This document shows, in pieces, positions 53,281 through 62,324 of a stretch of 64,000 nt of DNA. This DNA comes from Lachnoclostridium phytofermentans. Its GTDB lineage: Bacteria; Bacillota; Clostridia; Lachnospirales; Lachnospiraceae. Below the pieces are notes generated by a model that saw only the letters and a program-made list of their open reading frames with translations, was not told where the DNA came from and did not search any database. Each line of letters starts with the position of its first letter. The first letter of the stretch is position 1. The stretch covers positions 352,001 through 416,000 of the forward strand of contig NZ_JPOF01000001.1 in assembly GCF_000733755.1 (NCBI RefSeq), given 5' to 3'. Made by a program: the position numbers and the translations under genes.

Positions 53281-53337
53281 AAGTAACTCCTAAACTTTAA
53301 TCATCAGAAAATGTTGCCGGTGTATGTACCGTAGACT

Positions 53338-53366
53338 ATAGTAGCTTATCTGATATTCTTTGTCAA
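53338..53366 (-). promoter_or_regulatory. Sigma-A promoter of the permease gene
   Basis: On the minus strand: -35 TTGACA (53361-53366), 17-bp spacer, -10 TACTAT (53338-53343). This gives a leader of about 230 bases. Confidence 0.75.
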
Positions 53367-53942
53367 CTGAAAAAATGAGAATTTTTAAAGATGAAAAATT
53401 ATAGAAAATTGATAAAAAAGAACGATAATTATAAACGAAATTCAATAAGTTCAGAAAATAATATTATTTTAACACGACTAGGCCGGCTTGTTTCCTCTTT
53501 AGTGGGTGATAGGATACTGTAGAGAGGATAGGTTGGTCATATACAATTGTTTTATACATTCCACAATATACTCAAAATAAAGGATTAAGAGTTTTGCTTT
53601 CTTTAAGGAAGTAGACTATTTATATGTAACATGTGTGAAACAAAGGTTTGAATTTTTCATAAATTCAACTGCGGTCTTCGAAAATTTAATAGATTTCTTT
53701 TGTGAACGAAATAGTTTCGTAGGTTAAAATAAGGATTGAAATGATTACAGGCGAAAATTTCGTAAATATTAGTGTAGTTTTCACAAGGAAACACCTTTGT
53801 TTTTGTGGATTAATTCAATTTACTCTTGTGTAATCTTGTTATATAATGAGATAAGGGCAATCACACTAACTAAAATGTTTCGTAAACAACTTTCATGAAC
53901 TTACAAAAACATTTTTACTAAGAACAATAAAGGAGAATTCGC
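53367..53942 (+). other. Divergent intergenic region upstream of the phosphorylase gene
   Basis: No gene is seen. It carries the phosphorylase promoter (53819-53847) and three short palindromes sharing TTTCGTA or CGAAA/TTTCG at 53706-53720, 53752-53762 and 53876-53888, candidate operators. Confidence 0.55.
53819..53847 (+). promoter_or_regulatory. Sigma-A promoter of the GH94 gene
   Basis: -35 TTTACT (53819-53824), 17-bp spacer, perfect -10 TATAAT (53842-53847). The palindrome TGTTTCGTAAACA at 53876-53888 lies about 30 bp downstream, where a repressor would block transcription. Confidence 0.8.
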
Positions 53943-56438
53943 ATGAAATTTGGATTTTTTGATGATTTAAACAAAGAATACGTTATCACAACTCCTGAAA
54001 CGCCGTATCCTTGGATTAACTATTTAGGGTCGCAAGAGTTCTTTTCCTTGATATCGAATACAGCTGGAGGTTACAGCTTCTATAAAGATGCAAAACTTCG
54101 TAGAATCACCAGATTCCGTTATAATAATGTACCATTAGACCTTGGCGGTGGTCGTTATTACTACCTATATGATAATGGTGATTTTTGGTCTCCAGGTTTT
54201 TCACCTGCAAAAAAAGAGCTAGAATTTTATGAATGCCGTCATGGTATGGGCTATACGAAAATAACAGGAAGAAGAAATGGAATCGAAACAAAGGTGACCT
54301 TCTTTGTACCATTAAACTATAATGGTGAAGTACATAAAGTATCAATTACCAACACAAGCAATGAAGTAAAGAATGTGAAAATGTTTTCGTTTCTTGAGTG
54401 GTGTCTATGGAATGCACAAGATGATTCCGCTAATTTTCAACGGAATTTCTCAACAGGGGAAGTAGAAGTGAAAGGTTCCGTTATCTATCATAAGACGGAA
54501 TATAAGGAAAGACGGGATCATTATGCCTTTTTCTCTGTGAATGCTCCAATTAGCGGATTTGATTCTGATCGTGAGAGCTTTCTTGGTACTTATCATGGAT
54601 TTGATAATCCACAGGTAGTTGCAAGCGGAAAATCAAATAATTCTATTGCAGATGGCTGGTCTCCAATAGCCTCTCATTGTGTTGAAATCTCCTTACAGCC
54701 GAATGAGAGCAAGGAATTAGTATTTATTCTTGGTTATGTTGAAAATAAATTAGAAGAAAAATGGGAGTATCAGGTTGGTAAGGTAGATACGGAGGGGTTA
54801 TTACTATCTTCTTTGGCTCCAAATGGTACGAATGTTATTAATAAGAAGAAAGCAGAAGAGATGATAGCAAAATATGCTACCACTGAGGCTGTTGACAAGG
54901 CGTTCCTTGAACTGAAAGATTCTTGGGAGAAACTCCTATCGAAATATAGTGTAAAGTCTCACGATGATAAATTAAACCGAATGGTGAATATATGGAATCA
55001 ATATCAGTGTATGGTTACCTTTAATTTATCAAGAAGTGCTTCTTACTTTGAATCCGGTATTGGAAGAGGGATGGGTTTTCGAGATTCTAATCAGGACTTA
55101 CTTGGGTTTGTTCATCAGATTCCAGATCGTGCAAGAGAGAGAATTATTGACCTTGCTTCCACGCAGTTACCAGATGGTGGAGCATATCACCAGTATCAGC
55201 CATTAACAAAAAAAGGAAATGATGAAATTGGTGGAAACTTTAATGATGATCCATTGTGGCTTATCTTAGCGGTTACTGCTTATATTAAGGAGACGGGGGA
55301 TTATGATATCTTAGAGGTGAATACTCCTTACGATAACAAGTTAGAACTTGCGAAACCATTGTCGGATCATTTAAAGAGAGCTTTTAATCATGTGATTGAG
55401 AATCTTGGACCGCACGGATTACCATTGATTGGCCGGGCAGACTGGAATGATTGTCTGAATTTAAACTGTTTTTCTATGGAACCAGGAGAATCTTTCCAGA
55501 CGGCAACAAGCAAGGACGGTAAAGTTGCGGAATCGGTTATGATAGCTGGAATGTTTACTTATATTGGGGAAGAGTATGCAATCCTCATGGAGAAGGTAGG
55601 AAATAACGAAGAATCTACCCGTGCTATGAAGGAAGTTGAGAACATGCGTGACGTAATAATGAAGCATGGCTATGATGGAGCTTGGTTTGTACGTGCATAC
55701 GATGATTTTGGAAGAAAAATTGGTAGTGATGAATGTGAAGAAGGAAAGATTTTTATCGAGTCACAAGGCTTTTGTGTGATGGGTAAATGTGGTCTAGACG
55801 ATGGAAAAGCACTAAAAGCTTTAGATTCTGTAGAAGAGCGTTTAGGTACAAAATATGGATTGGTACTGAATAATCCAGCATTTACACGTTATTATGTGGA
55901 GTATGGTGAAATATCTACCTATCCAGCAGGATATAAAGAAAATGCAGGAATCTTCTGTCATAATAATGCATGGATCATGTGTGCGGAAGCTGTTGTAGGG
56001 CGTGGTGATAAGGCATTTGATTATTATACAAGAATTGCGCCAGCCTATACAGAAGAGTACTCAGAGATTCATCGGTTAGAGCCATATGTCTATGCGCAGA
56101 TGGTAGCAGGAAAGGATGCCAGACGTTTCGGGGAAGCAAAAAATTCTTGGTTAACTGGAACTGCATCTTGGAATTTTGTTGCAATATCACAATACATCCT
56201 AGGAATTAAGCCGGAATATGACGGTTTAATGATTGATCCTGCAATTCCAACTGATTGGAAAGAATATCAAGTAATGCGTGAATTCCGTGGAGATAGATTC
56301 GATATTACAATAGTAAACCCAGACCATGTATCAAAAGGAGTTAAGAAACTAGTTGTTGATGGTAAAAAGGTGGAGGGTAATATCATTCCGTTATTTGGTG
56401 ACGGATTAGAACATAAAGTAGTAGTCACCTTAGGATAA
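53943..56438 (+). CDS. GH94 family cellobiose phosphorylase
   Basis: An 831-residue phosphorylase that splits cellobiose with phosphate into glucose 1-phosphate and glucose, saving ATP in cellulose use. The N-terminal beta-sandwich (to about 300) is followed by an (alpha/alpha)6 barrel. The general-acid region [15 protein letters not shown] has DWND at residues 500-503, and [11 protein letters not shown] near 380 is the family active-site segment. Length and motifs fit cellobiose rather than cellodextrin or chitobiose phosphorylases. No signal peptide: cytoplasmic. AAAGGAG precedes the ATG. An own promoter and terminator make it a single-gene unit. Confidence 0.93.
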   Translation: MKFGFFDDLNKEYVITTPETPYPWINYLGSQEFFSLISNTAGGYSFYKDAKLRRITRFRYNNVPLDLGGGRYYYLYDNGDFWSPGFSPAKKELEFYECRHGMGYTKITGRRNGIETKVTFFVPLNYNGEVHKVSITNTSNEVKNVKMFSFLEWCLWNAQDDSANFQRNFSTGEVEVKGSVIYHKTEYKERRDHYAFFSVNAPISGFDSDRESFLGTYHGFDNPQVVASGKSNNSIADGWSPIASHCVEISLQPNESKELVFILGYVENKLEEKWEYQVGKVDTEGLLLSSLAPNGTNVINKKKAEEMIAKYATTEAVDKAFLELKDSWEKLLSKYSVKSHDDKLNRMVNIWNQYQCMVTFNLSRSASYFESGIGRGMGFRDSNQDLLGFVHQIPDRARERIIDLASTQLPDGGAYHQYQPLTKKGNDEIGGNFNDDPLWLILAVTAYIKETGDYDILEVNTPYDNKLELAKPLSDHLKRAFNHVIENLGPHGLPLIGRADWNDCLNLNCFSMEPGESFQTATSKDGKVAESVMIAGMFTYIGEEYAILMEKVGNNEESTRAMKEVENMRDVIMKHGYDGAWFVRAYDDFGRKIGSDECEEGKIFIESQGFCVMGKCGLDDGKALKALDSVEERLGTKYGLVLNNPAFTRYYVEYGEISTYPAGYKENAGIFCHNNAWIMCAEAVVGRGDKAFDYYTRIAPAYTEEYSEIHRLEPYVYAQMVAGKDARRFGEAKNSWLTGTASWNFVAISQYILGIKPEYDGLMIDPAIPTDWKEYQVMREFRGDRFDITIVNPDHVSKGVKKLVVDGKKVEGNIIPLFGDGLEHKVVVTLG

Positions 56439-56503
56439 TAAAATGCTTACTAGTCGCATGAAGTATTTGCATTGCAAGTAGTTCATTGTATGATTCTCCT
56501 ATC

Positions 56504-56537
56504 CGAAAGAGAGTGTCCGAAAGGGCACTCTCTTTCG
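56504..56537 (+). terminator. Terminator after the GH94 gene
   Basis: CGAAAGAGAGTG (56504-56515) pairs perfectly with CACTCTCTTTCG (56526-56537) around a 10-base loop. There is no long T-run after it. Confidence 0.75.
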
Positions 56538-56618
56538 CTAAATAAATAGATAGTTTACTGTATAAATCTTCAATTTATTAAAATTTTTATTGCCAAAATT
56601 AAATTTTAAGTATATGAT

Positions 56619-56650
56619 AAAAACGCTATGATTTAATATAGCGTTTTTTA
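56619..56650 (+). terminator. Second terminator before the importer operon
   Basis: AAAACGCTAT (56620-56629) pairs with ATAGCGTTTT (56638-56647) around 8 bases and runs into TTTTTT. Confidence 0.85.
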
Positions 56651-56839
56651 TACAAAGGCATTGTCTTCCTCTATGACAGTGAAAAAATCTCTATGAGAGC
56701 TTTTTCTTGTTGTATAACGAATTTGGCATTGCATCATAATAATGAGAGAATATCATTTTAAAATCTAAGGTTGAAAAAATATTTTCAACTAGAAAGTTTG
56801 TTCAGTATTTAGGTACAAACTTTAAGAATGGAGGATATT

Positions 56840-58408
56840 ATGAAAAGAAGAAAGCGGTTATTCTTTTTAGGTCTTCTCCTAAGTTGTATGATTGCACTCT
56901 GCGCATGCAGTGGCAGTACAGAAAACGAGGGAAATGAACAAAAAGAAGCAGAAAACGGCGAGGCTTCAAAAAATGGTGGCTCTGTTATTGTAGGTATAAC
57001 AAACGATTTGGATAGTCTTGACCCACACAAAGCAGTTGCGGCAGGAACTAAGGAAGTTTTGTTTAATATTTTCGAAGGCTTAGTAAAGCCTGATAAAGAT
57101 GGAAAATTAGTTCCTGCTGTAGCAAGCGACTATAAGATTTCGGAGGATGGAATGACCTATACGTTTCCTTTACGTGAAGGTGTCAAATTCCACAATGGTG
57201 CGCTTGTAACGGTAGATGATGTCATATATTCATTAAAACGTGCTACCGGCCTGCTTGAAACTTCCGATCCAGAAGTGAGAGTAGAGTCGGTATTTTCATG
57301 TGTGGAATCAATCGAGGCGATTACCACGGAGGATGGAAAACAAGGGGTAGAAGTGAAGTTAAATCAACCGAATATTGAGCTTCTTTCCTATTTTACCATT
57401 AGTATTATACCAAAAGATTACACAGAGCAGGCGACTAAGCCAGTTGGGACAGGTCCATTTCGTTTTGTATCCTATTCGCCGATGGTAAGCATCGTGATGG
57501 AAAAGAATCCTGATTATTATGTCGCAGGAGTTCCTTATCTTGATGAAGTAACATTTAAGATTTCTGCAAATACTGATGCTGCATTTATGGAGTTAAGAGC
57601 TGGAACCATCGATATATTTCAGCAATTAACCTACGAACAATCGAATCAGTTAAAGGATTTGTACAACATTGAGATTGGTAATATGAATCTGGTACAAGGG
57701 CTGTTTCTAAATCACAAAGCAGCACCGTTTGATAATCTAAAAGTCCGCCAAGCACTCTGCTATGCGATTGATCGTCAGATGATACTTGACATAGTTGCAG
57801 GTGGCAGCGGTACGATTATCGGAAGTAATATGTTTCCTGGATTCGGTAAATACTACGATGAAACCTTAGCAAGTTACTACACTTATGATACAGAAAAAGC
57901 AAAGCAACTTCTTAATGAAGCAGGTTATCCGAACGGATTTCATTTTACAATAACGGTACCATCCAACTATCAAGCACATGTGGATACGGCACAGGTGATA
58001 GTGGAACAACTAAAGAAGGTTGGGATCACTGCGGAAATCAAGTTAGTAGAATGGGCAAGTTGGATTTCTGACGTATATCAAGGAAGGAACTATGAAGCAA
58101 CGATTGTAGGTCTTGACTCCAACCTTTCTCCTAGTGATATTGTGAAACGTTATGTATCCACTGCACGAAATAATTTTTTAAATTATTCCAATGAACAGTT
58201 TGATGACCTATATCAAGAAGCAGCAGCTTCAGTTAATGATGAGGAAAAAGTTGAACTTTATCATCAATTGCAAAGAATACTAACGGAGGATGTAGCTTCT
58301 GTTTATATTCAAGACCCAGCAAATTTAGTAGCAGTTAACAAGAAATTGGCAGGTTATCAATTCTACCCTGTTTATGTACAGGATATGTCTACCGTATATT
58401 ATAAGTAA
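56840..58408 (+). CDS. ABC importer solute-binding lipoprotein (family 5)
   Basis: A 522-residue peptide/nickel-type binding lipoprotein. The signal peptide is LFFLGLLLSCMIALCAC with a lipobox (ALCAC) and Cys attached to the membrane. Family 5 features: VGITNDLDSLDPHKA, YKISEDGMTYTFPLREGVKFHNG, VGTGPFRFV, and the hinge region NLKVRQALCYAIDRQ. It captures an oligopeptide or similar solute outside the cell. The start at 56840 follows GGAGG. It heads a four-gene operon with two permeases and a fused ATPase. Confidence 0.93.
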   Translation: MKRRKRLFFLGLLLSCMIALCACSGSTENEGNEQKEAENGEASKNGGSVIVGITNDLDSLDPHKAVAAGTKEVLFNIFEGLVKPDKDGKLVPAVASDYKISEDGMTYTFPLREGVKFHNGALVTVDDVIYSLKRATGLLETSDPEVRVESVFSCVESIEAITTEDGKQGVEVKLNQPNIELLSYFTISIIPKDYTEQATKPVGTGPFRFVSYSPMVSIVMEKNPDYYVAGVPYLDEVTFKISANTDAAFMELRAGTIDIFQQLTYEQSNQLKDLYNIEIGNMNLVQGLFLNHKAAPFDNLKVRQALCYAIDRQMILDIVAGGSGTIIGSNMFPGFGKYYDETLASYYTYDTEKAKQLLNEAGYPNGFHFTITVPSNYQAHVDTAQVIVEQLKKVGITAEIKLVEWASWISDVYQGRNYEATIVGLDSNLSPSDIVKRYVSTARNNFLNYSNEQFDDLYQEAAASVNDEEKVELYHQLQRILTEDVASVYIQDPANLVAVNKKLAGYQFYPVYVQDMSTVYYK

Positions 58409-58548
58409 GAGTAAAAGAATTTAACCGAATCAAGTAAGACCTCCTCTTTAAATGCAAAGAGCATATGAGGATAACAAAGGATCTGCCTTTGTTTCGATGT
58501 TTAGAATTTAGAATCAGAACGAGATTTACTTGGAAAGGAGATGGCGCT

Positions 58549-59490
58549 ATGAAATTTTATATAAAAAAGTTGATAACTCTCATTATTACCTTGTTATTCG
58601 TATCATTTATCACGTTTTTCGCCTTCCAAGTAATTCCCGGAGATAGTGCGGTTGCAAAGCTTGGTATGGATGCAACGGAGGAACAGCTATTTGAACTTCG
58701 AGAATCAATGGGTTTAAATGACCCAATGTTTGTGCGATATGGAAGATTTTTAAAAAATGCAATTACTGGAGATTTCGGTACTTCTACTCAATATAATGTG
58801 AGTGTGGGATCCTTAATATCAGAGCGTTTACCAGTTACAGCTTGGCTAGCTGCACTTTCTGTTCTTTTTATGGTAGTGATATCTTTGCCATTAGGCTTAT
58901 TATGTGCACGGAAAGAAAATGGATTTTTGGATCGATTCCTAACATTTTTAAGTCAAACCTTCATGGCGGTCCCACCTTTTTTTCTAGGAATTATTATCAC
59001 ATTGATCTTTGGGATTGTACTAAAATGGTTTATTCCAGGAAAATTTATACCAATTTCACAGGACTTTGGTGGATTTTTAAGCTATATGGTCTTTCCAGCA
59101 TTCGCAGTAAGTATACCAAAGGTTGCGATGTTGACTAAGTTTTTAAAGACATCATTACTTAGAGAACTATCTTTTGATTATGTACGTACAGCTAGGAGTA
59201 AGGGACTGAAAAAGAAACAGATCATGACGAAGCACGTTCTTAAAAATGCCTTAATCCCTGTTATAACTTTTTTCGGAATGCTAATTGCAGATGCATTGGC
59301 GGGTAGTATTGTAGTTGAGCAGGTATTTAATCTACCTGGAATGGGACGTATGTTAGTGACTGCAATAGCAAATCGCGATTTCTCCGTAGTAAGTGCAGCA
59401 GTATTATATATAGCAGGTATTGTCATTATTATTAATTTTATTGTAGATATGACTTATCAAAAGGTTGACCCTCGTGTCAGAATTTCATGA
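58549..59490 (+). CDS. ABC importer permease (DppB/OppB-like)
   Basis: A 313-residue permease with about six membrane helices and the EAA-type loop YVRTARSKGLKKKQIMTKHVLKNALIP that docks to the ATPase. The N-terminal FQVIPGDSAVAKLG is typical of DppB. ATG 58549 follows AAAGGAG; the longer frame from 58465 is rejected. Confidence 0.94.
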   Translation: MKFYIKKLITLIITLLFVSFITFFAFQVIPGDSAVAKLGMDATEEQLFELRESMGLNDPMFVRYGRFLKNAITGDFGTSTQYNVSVGSLISERLPVTAWLAALSVLFMVVISLPLGLLCARKENGFLDRFLTFLSQTFMAVPPFFLGIIITLIFGIVLKWFIPGKFIPISQDFGGFLSYMVFPAFAVSIPKVAMLTKFLKTSLLRELSFDYVRTARSKGLKKKQIMTKHVLKNALIPVITFFGMLIADALAGSIVVEQVFNLPGMGRMLVTAIANRDFSVVSAAVLYIAGIVIIINFIVDMTYQKVDPRVRIS

Positions 59491-59511
59491 CGATAAAAAG
59501 GAGCAAAGGAA

Positions 59512-60312
59512 ATGGGAAAACAAAAGAATCGATTAAATTTTATAGTTGGAATATCCCTAGTATCGTTTGCTTTGCTCCTTGTTATCGTAGGTATCTTTTA
59601 TACACCTTATGACCCCAATGAAATGAATGTTCTGGCAAAAAATCAAGCACCTAGTCTTTCCCATCTTTTTGGAACAGATTATATGGGGAGAGATATCCTT
59701 AGTAGGGTAATGGAAGGTGCGTTTACCACATTTTTTGTTGGTATTGCAACAGTAATCATTGGTGCTACCATCGGAAGTATCCTAGGTGCGGTTACTGGAT
59801 ATTTTGGAGGTATCGTTGATGAGATATTGATGCGAATCAATGATGCGGTGGCTTCTTTTCCTAGTATTTTACTGGCTCTCGTTTTTGTTAGTATACTTGG
59901 AACTGGAAAATATAATGTCATATTAGCGCTAGGTATTCTATTCATTCCTAGTTTTGCACGTGTCATAAGGAGCGAATTTATTATACAAAAAGAGATGGAC
60001 TATGTTAAGAGCGCAAGCCTACTTGGAGCAAGCCACATTCGGATTATATTTCTACATATCTTTCCGAATACGAAAGCTATATTACGTTCTGCTATTACGA
60101 TTGGTTTTAATAATGCTGTTCTTGCGGAAGCGGGAATGAGTTATTTAAGCTTAGGTGTTCAACCTCCGGATGCAAGTCTCGGGCGAATGCTTTCAGAATC
60201 TCAGACCTATTTATTTGGAGCGCCTTGGATGGCATTAGCACCAGGTTTAATGATAGTGATTACGGTACTTGGCTTTAGTTTATTAAATGAGGGAGGTGCT
60301 TGGCATGAATAA
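59512..60312 (+). CDS. ABC importer permease (DppC/OppC-like)
   Basis: A 266-residue permease. HLFGTDYMGRDILSRVMEGA near residue 52 is the DppC signature, and the loop YVKSASLLGASHIRIIFLHIFPN contacts the ATPase. About six membrane helices. AAGGAGCAAAGGAA precedes the ATG. It overlaps the start of the ATPase gene by 8 bases. Confidence 0.94.
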   Translation: MGKQKNRLNFIVGISLVSFALLLVIVGIFYTPYDPNEMNVLAKNQAPSLSHLFGTDYMGRDILSRVMEGAFTTFFVGIATVIIGATIGSILGAVTGYFGGIVDEILMRINDAVASFPSILLALVFVSILGTGKYNVILALGILFIPSFARVIRSEFIIQKEMDYVKSASLLGASHIRIIFLHIFPNTKAILRSAITIGFNNAVLAEAGMSYLSLGVQPPDASLGRMLSESQTYLFGAPWMALAPGLMIVITVLGFSLLNEGGAWHE

Positions 60313-61873
60313 AAAACCAGACCTCTTATCGATACAAGATCTCAGTATTAGTTTTGGTGAAAGAAAGAAAAAGGAAGTTGTTCATAAAATATCCTTCTCC
60401 GTGAAACAGGGAGAAATTCTTGGAGTTGTTGGTGAGTCCGGATCTGGTAAAAGTGTAACGGCTCTCTCGGTCCTTCGTTTATTAGCGGAAGGTGGGGAAA
60501 TTACGAATGGCTGTATTTGGTTTGATGGTATGGATTTGACCAAATTGTCAGAGAGTGAGATGGTTAAGATTCGAGGGGATGAGATATCGATGGTATTTCA
60601 AGAACCTATGACTTCACTAAATCCAGTATTAACCGTTGGGGTACAAGTAGAAGAAATGCTACTTCTTCATTCAAAGAAGACGAGTGAGGAACGAAAAACC
60701 GCTGTCTACGAGATGATGAGAGAAGTAGGACTAAAAAATCCAGAGCTAATTTATTCAAAATACCCTCATCAGTTATCTGGTGGTATGAGACAGCGTATTA
60801 TGATTGCGTTGGCGATGATATGTAAACCAAGATTACTAATTGCGGATGAACCTACTACCGCCCTCGATGTTACCATCCAAGCTAAGATTTTAGCTTTACT
60901 AAAGGAATTGAATCAAAAGCATGGAACGACGATATTATTTATTTCTCATGATTTAACGGTAGTAAGAAATTTGTGTGACAGACTTATTGTATTATATGAT
61001 GGTCAAATAGTAGAATCTGGAGAGAGCAGGGACATATTCCAAAATCCGAAGGAAGACTATACAAAAAAACTACTTGCCGCAGCAGAAATCGTGCATGATT
61101 CTTCTTTAGGAAGAGCTTCTATCACTTCATCAGTCTCTGATGCGATTCTAGAAATAAAAGATCTTAAGGTTTATTATACAGAGAGTGGAAAAAGAATATT
61201 TCAAAAGAAGCAGCGCAAAGAAGTGGTGAAAGGAATTTCTCTTGAGGTAATGCAAGGAGAAAGTGTTGGAATCGTAGGAGAAAGCGGCTGTGGGAAATCT
61301 ACGTTAGCAAAAGCAATTACAGGGCTTATCAGTGATATAGAAGGAGAGATATTACGGAAGGAGCAAAAACCTCAGATGGTATTTCAAGATCCGTATGGAA
61401 GCTTAAATCCTAGCAAACGGATTGGGTGGTTATTAGAAGAGCCTCTAAAGTTACAAAAAGGATTATCGAAACAAGAAAGAGAGCAACGGGTGGAGGAAAT
61501 CTTACAGAAAGTAAATCTTCCGACTGAGTTTAAAAATCGATTTCCAAGAGATTTAAGTGGAGGGCAACGTCAGCGTATTGCAATTGCAAGAGCGATGATA
61601 TTACATCCTAAATTTGTCGTACTAGATGAGCCAGTATCTGCTCTTGATGTTACTGTGCAAGCTCAAGTTTTGGAGTTGCTTAAAAACCTGAAACAAGAAT
61701 TTAAACTAACCTATTTATTTATCTCTCATGATATGGGTGTGATTCATTCCATGTGTGACCGAGTATGTGTGATGTACCAGGGAGAGATCGTAGAAAGAGG
61801 AAGAACCGAAGACGTATTTCAGAATCCAACGCATGATTATACGAAGCAGTTACTTTCTTCTGTACCGAAATAA
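60305..61873 (+). CDS. ABC importer ATPase, DppD-DppF fusion
   Basis: A 522-residue protein with two complete ATPase domains. Domain 1: Walker [10 protein letters not shown] (near 40), signature LSGGMRQR, Walker [13 protein letters not shown]. Domain 2: Walker [10 protein letters not shown] (near 325), signature LSGGQRQR, Walker [12 protein letters not shown]. In most peptide importers these are separate DppD and DppF subunits; here they are fused. GGGAGGTG precedes the ATG at 60305, inside the end of the permease gene. Confidence 0.95.
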   Translation: MNKKPDLLSIQDLSISFGERKKKEVVHKISFSVKQGEILGVVGESGSGKSVTALSVLRLLAEGGEITNGCIWFDGMDLTKLSESEMVKIRGDEISMVFQEPMTSLNPVLTVGVQVEEMLLLHSKKTSEERKTAVYEMMREVGLKNPELIYSKYPHQLSGGMRQRIMIALAMICKPRLLIADEPTTALDVTIQAKILALLKELNQKHGTTILFISHDLTVVRNLCDRLIVLYDGQIVESGESRDIFQNPKEDYTKKLLAAAEIVHDSSLGRASITSSVSDAILEIKDLKVYYTESGKRIFQKKQRKEVVKGISLEVMQGESVGIVGESGCGKSTLAKAITGLISDIEGEILRKEQKPQMVFQDPYGSLNPSKRIGWLLEEPLKLQKGLSKQEREQRVEEILQKVNLPTEFKNRFPRDLSGGQRQRIAIARAMILHPKFVVLDEPVSALDVTVQAQVLELLKNLKQEFKLTYLFISHDMGVIHSMCDRVCVMYQGEIVERGRTEDVFQNPTHDYTKQLLSSVPK

Positions 61874-62166
61874 AAAGTTAAGGTGTTGAAAATATATAGA
61901 TGTATGTAAAGCGGATGACAATGGAATCTTCTAATGAGAGGGTATGAACTCATAGATAGAAACCCAGTTTATCCGCTTTATATAATTCTTTCATGGTTAT
62001 CCCTTTCATAATTACATATAATCTATTTGTTATACAAGTAGCGTAAGCGGTTTGCGGATATCAGCTTTGACTAGAATATGATCTTTTCGGTCGTTTGTTC
62101 TTACTCTATTATAGAAACTGAGTTTAGCACAAACATTCTAATCGGTAAAGTAATTTAAAAAAAGGT

Positions 62167-62195
62167 TTGAATCTATTTATAGTCTGGTGTATGAT
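62167..62195 (+). promoter_or_regulatory. Sigma-A promoter of the ABC exporter gene
   Basis: -35 TTGAAT (62167-62172), 17-bp spacer, -10 TATGAT (62190-62195), giving a leader of about 125 bases. Confidence 0.75.
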
Positions 62196-62271
62196 GGAAA
62201 TACACTTTGTATTTGGGCATGGGAAGAAAAATGGTGAAAGCAAATCTTCCTGGCTGTTATTGAACCAATCG

Positions 62272-62309
62272 ACAAAGTTGCTTTTGTGATAAGAGGGCGC
62301 TAAAGCGTC
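62272..62309 (+). promoter_or_regulatory. Two-hairpin leader of the ABC exporter gene
   Basis: ACAAAG ttg CTTTTGT (62272-62287, one bulge) and GGCGC taaa GCGTC (62296-62309) precede AGAATAGAGGTT, a 12-base string shared with the prfA leader. Confidence 0.55.
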
Positions 62310-62324
62310 AGAATAGAGGTTGAT

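Larger units (their letters stand above)
56439..56839 (+). other. Gap with two terminators
   Basis: It contains two hairpin terminators (56504-56537 and 56619-56650) and an AT-rich region leading to the importer operon. No clear gene. Confidence 0.6.
61874..62324 (+). other. Gap with terminator-like structure, promoter and hairpin leader
   Basis: AAAGCGGAT (about 61910) pairs with ATCCGCTTT (about 61973-61981) around a structured 55-base loop and may end the importer operon. The promoter (62167-62195) and a two-hairpin leader (62272-62309) then lead into the next gene. Confidence 0.55.

Noticed and set aside
53137-53331. Purine riboswitch or PyrR site in the permease leader
   Set aside because: The conserved three-way-junction strings of the purine aptamer and the PyrR loop consensus are absent; only a generic attenuator is supported.
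58465-58548. N-terminal extension of the DppB-like permease
   Set aside because: The 28 extra residues are not family-like, and AAAGGAG sits just before the ATG at 58549.
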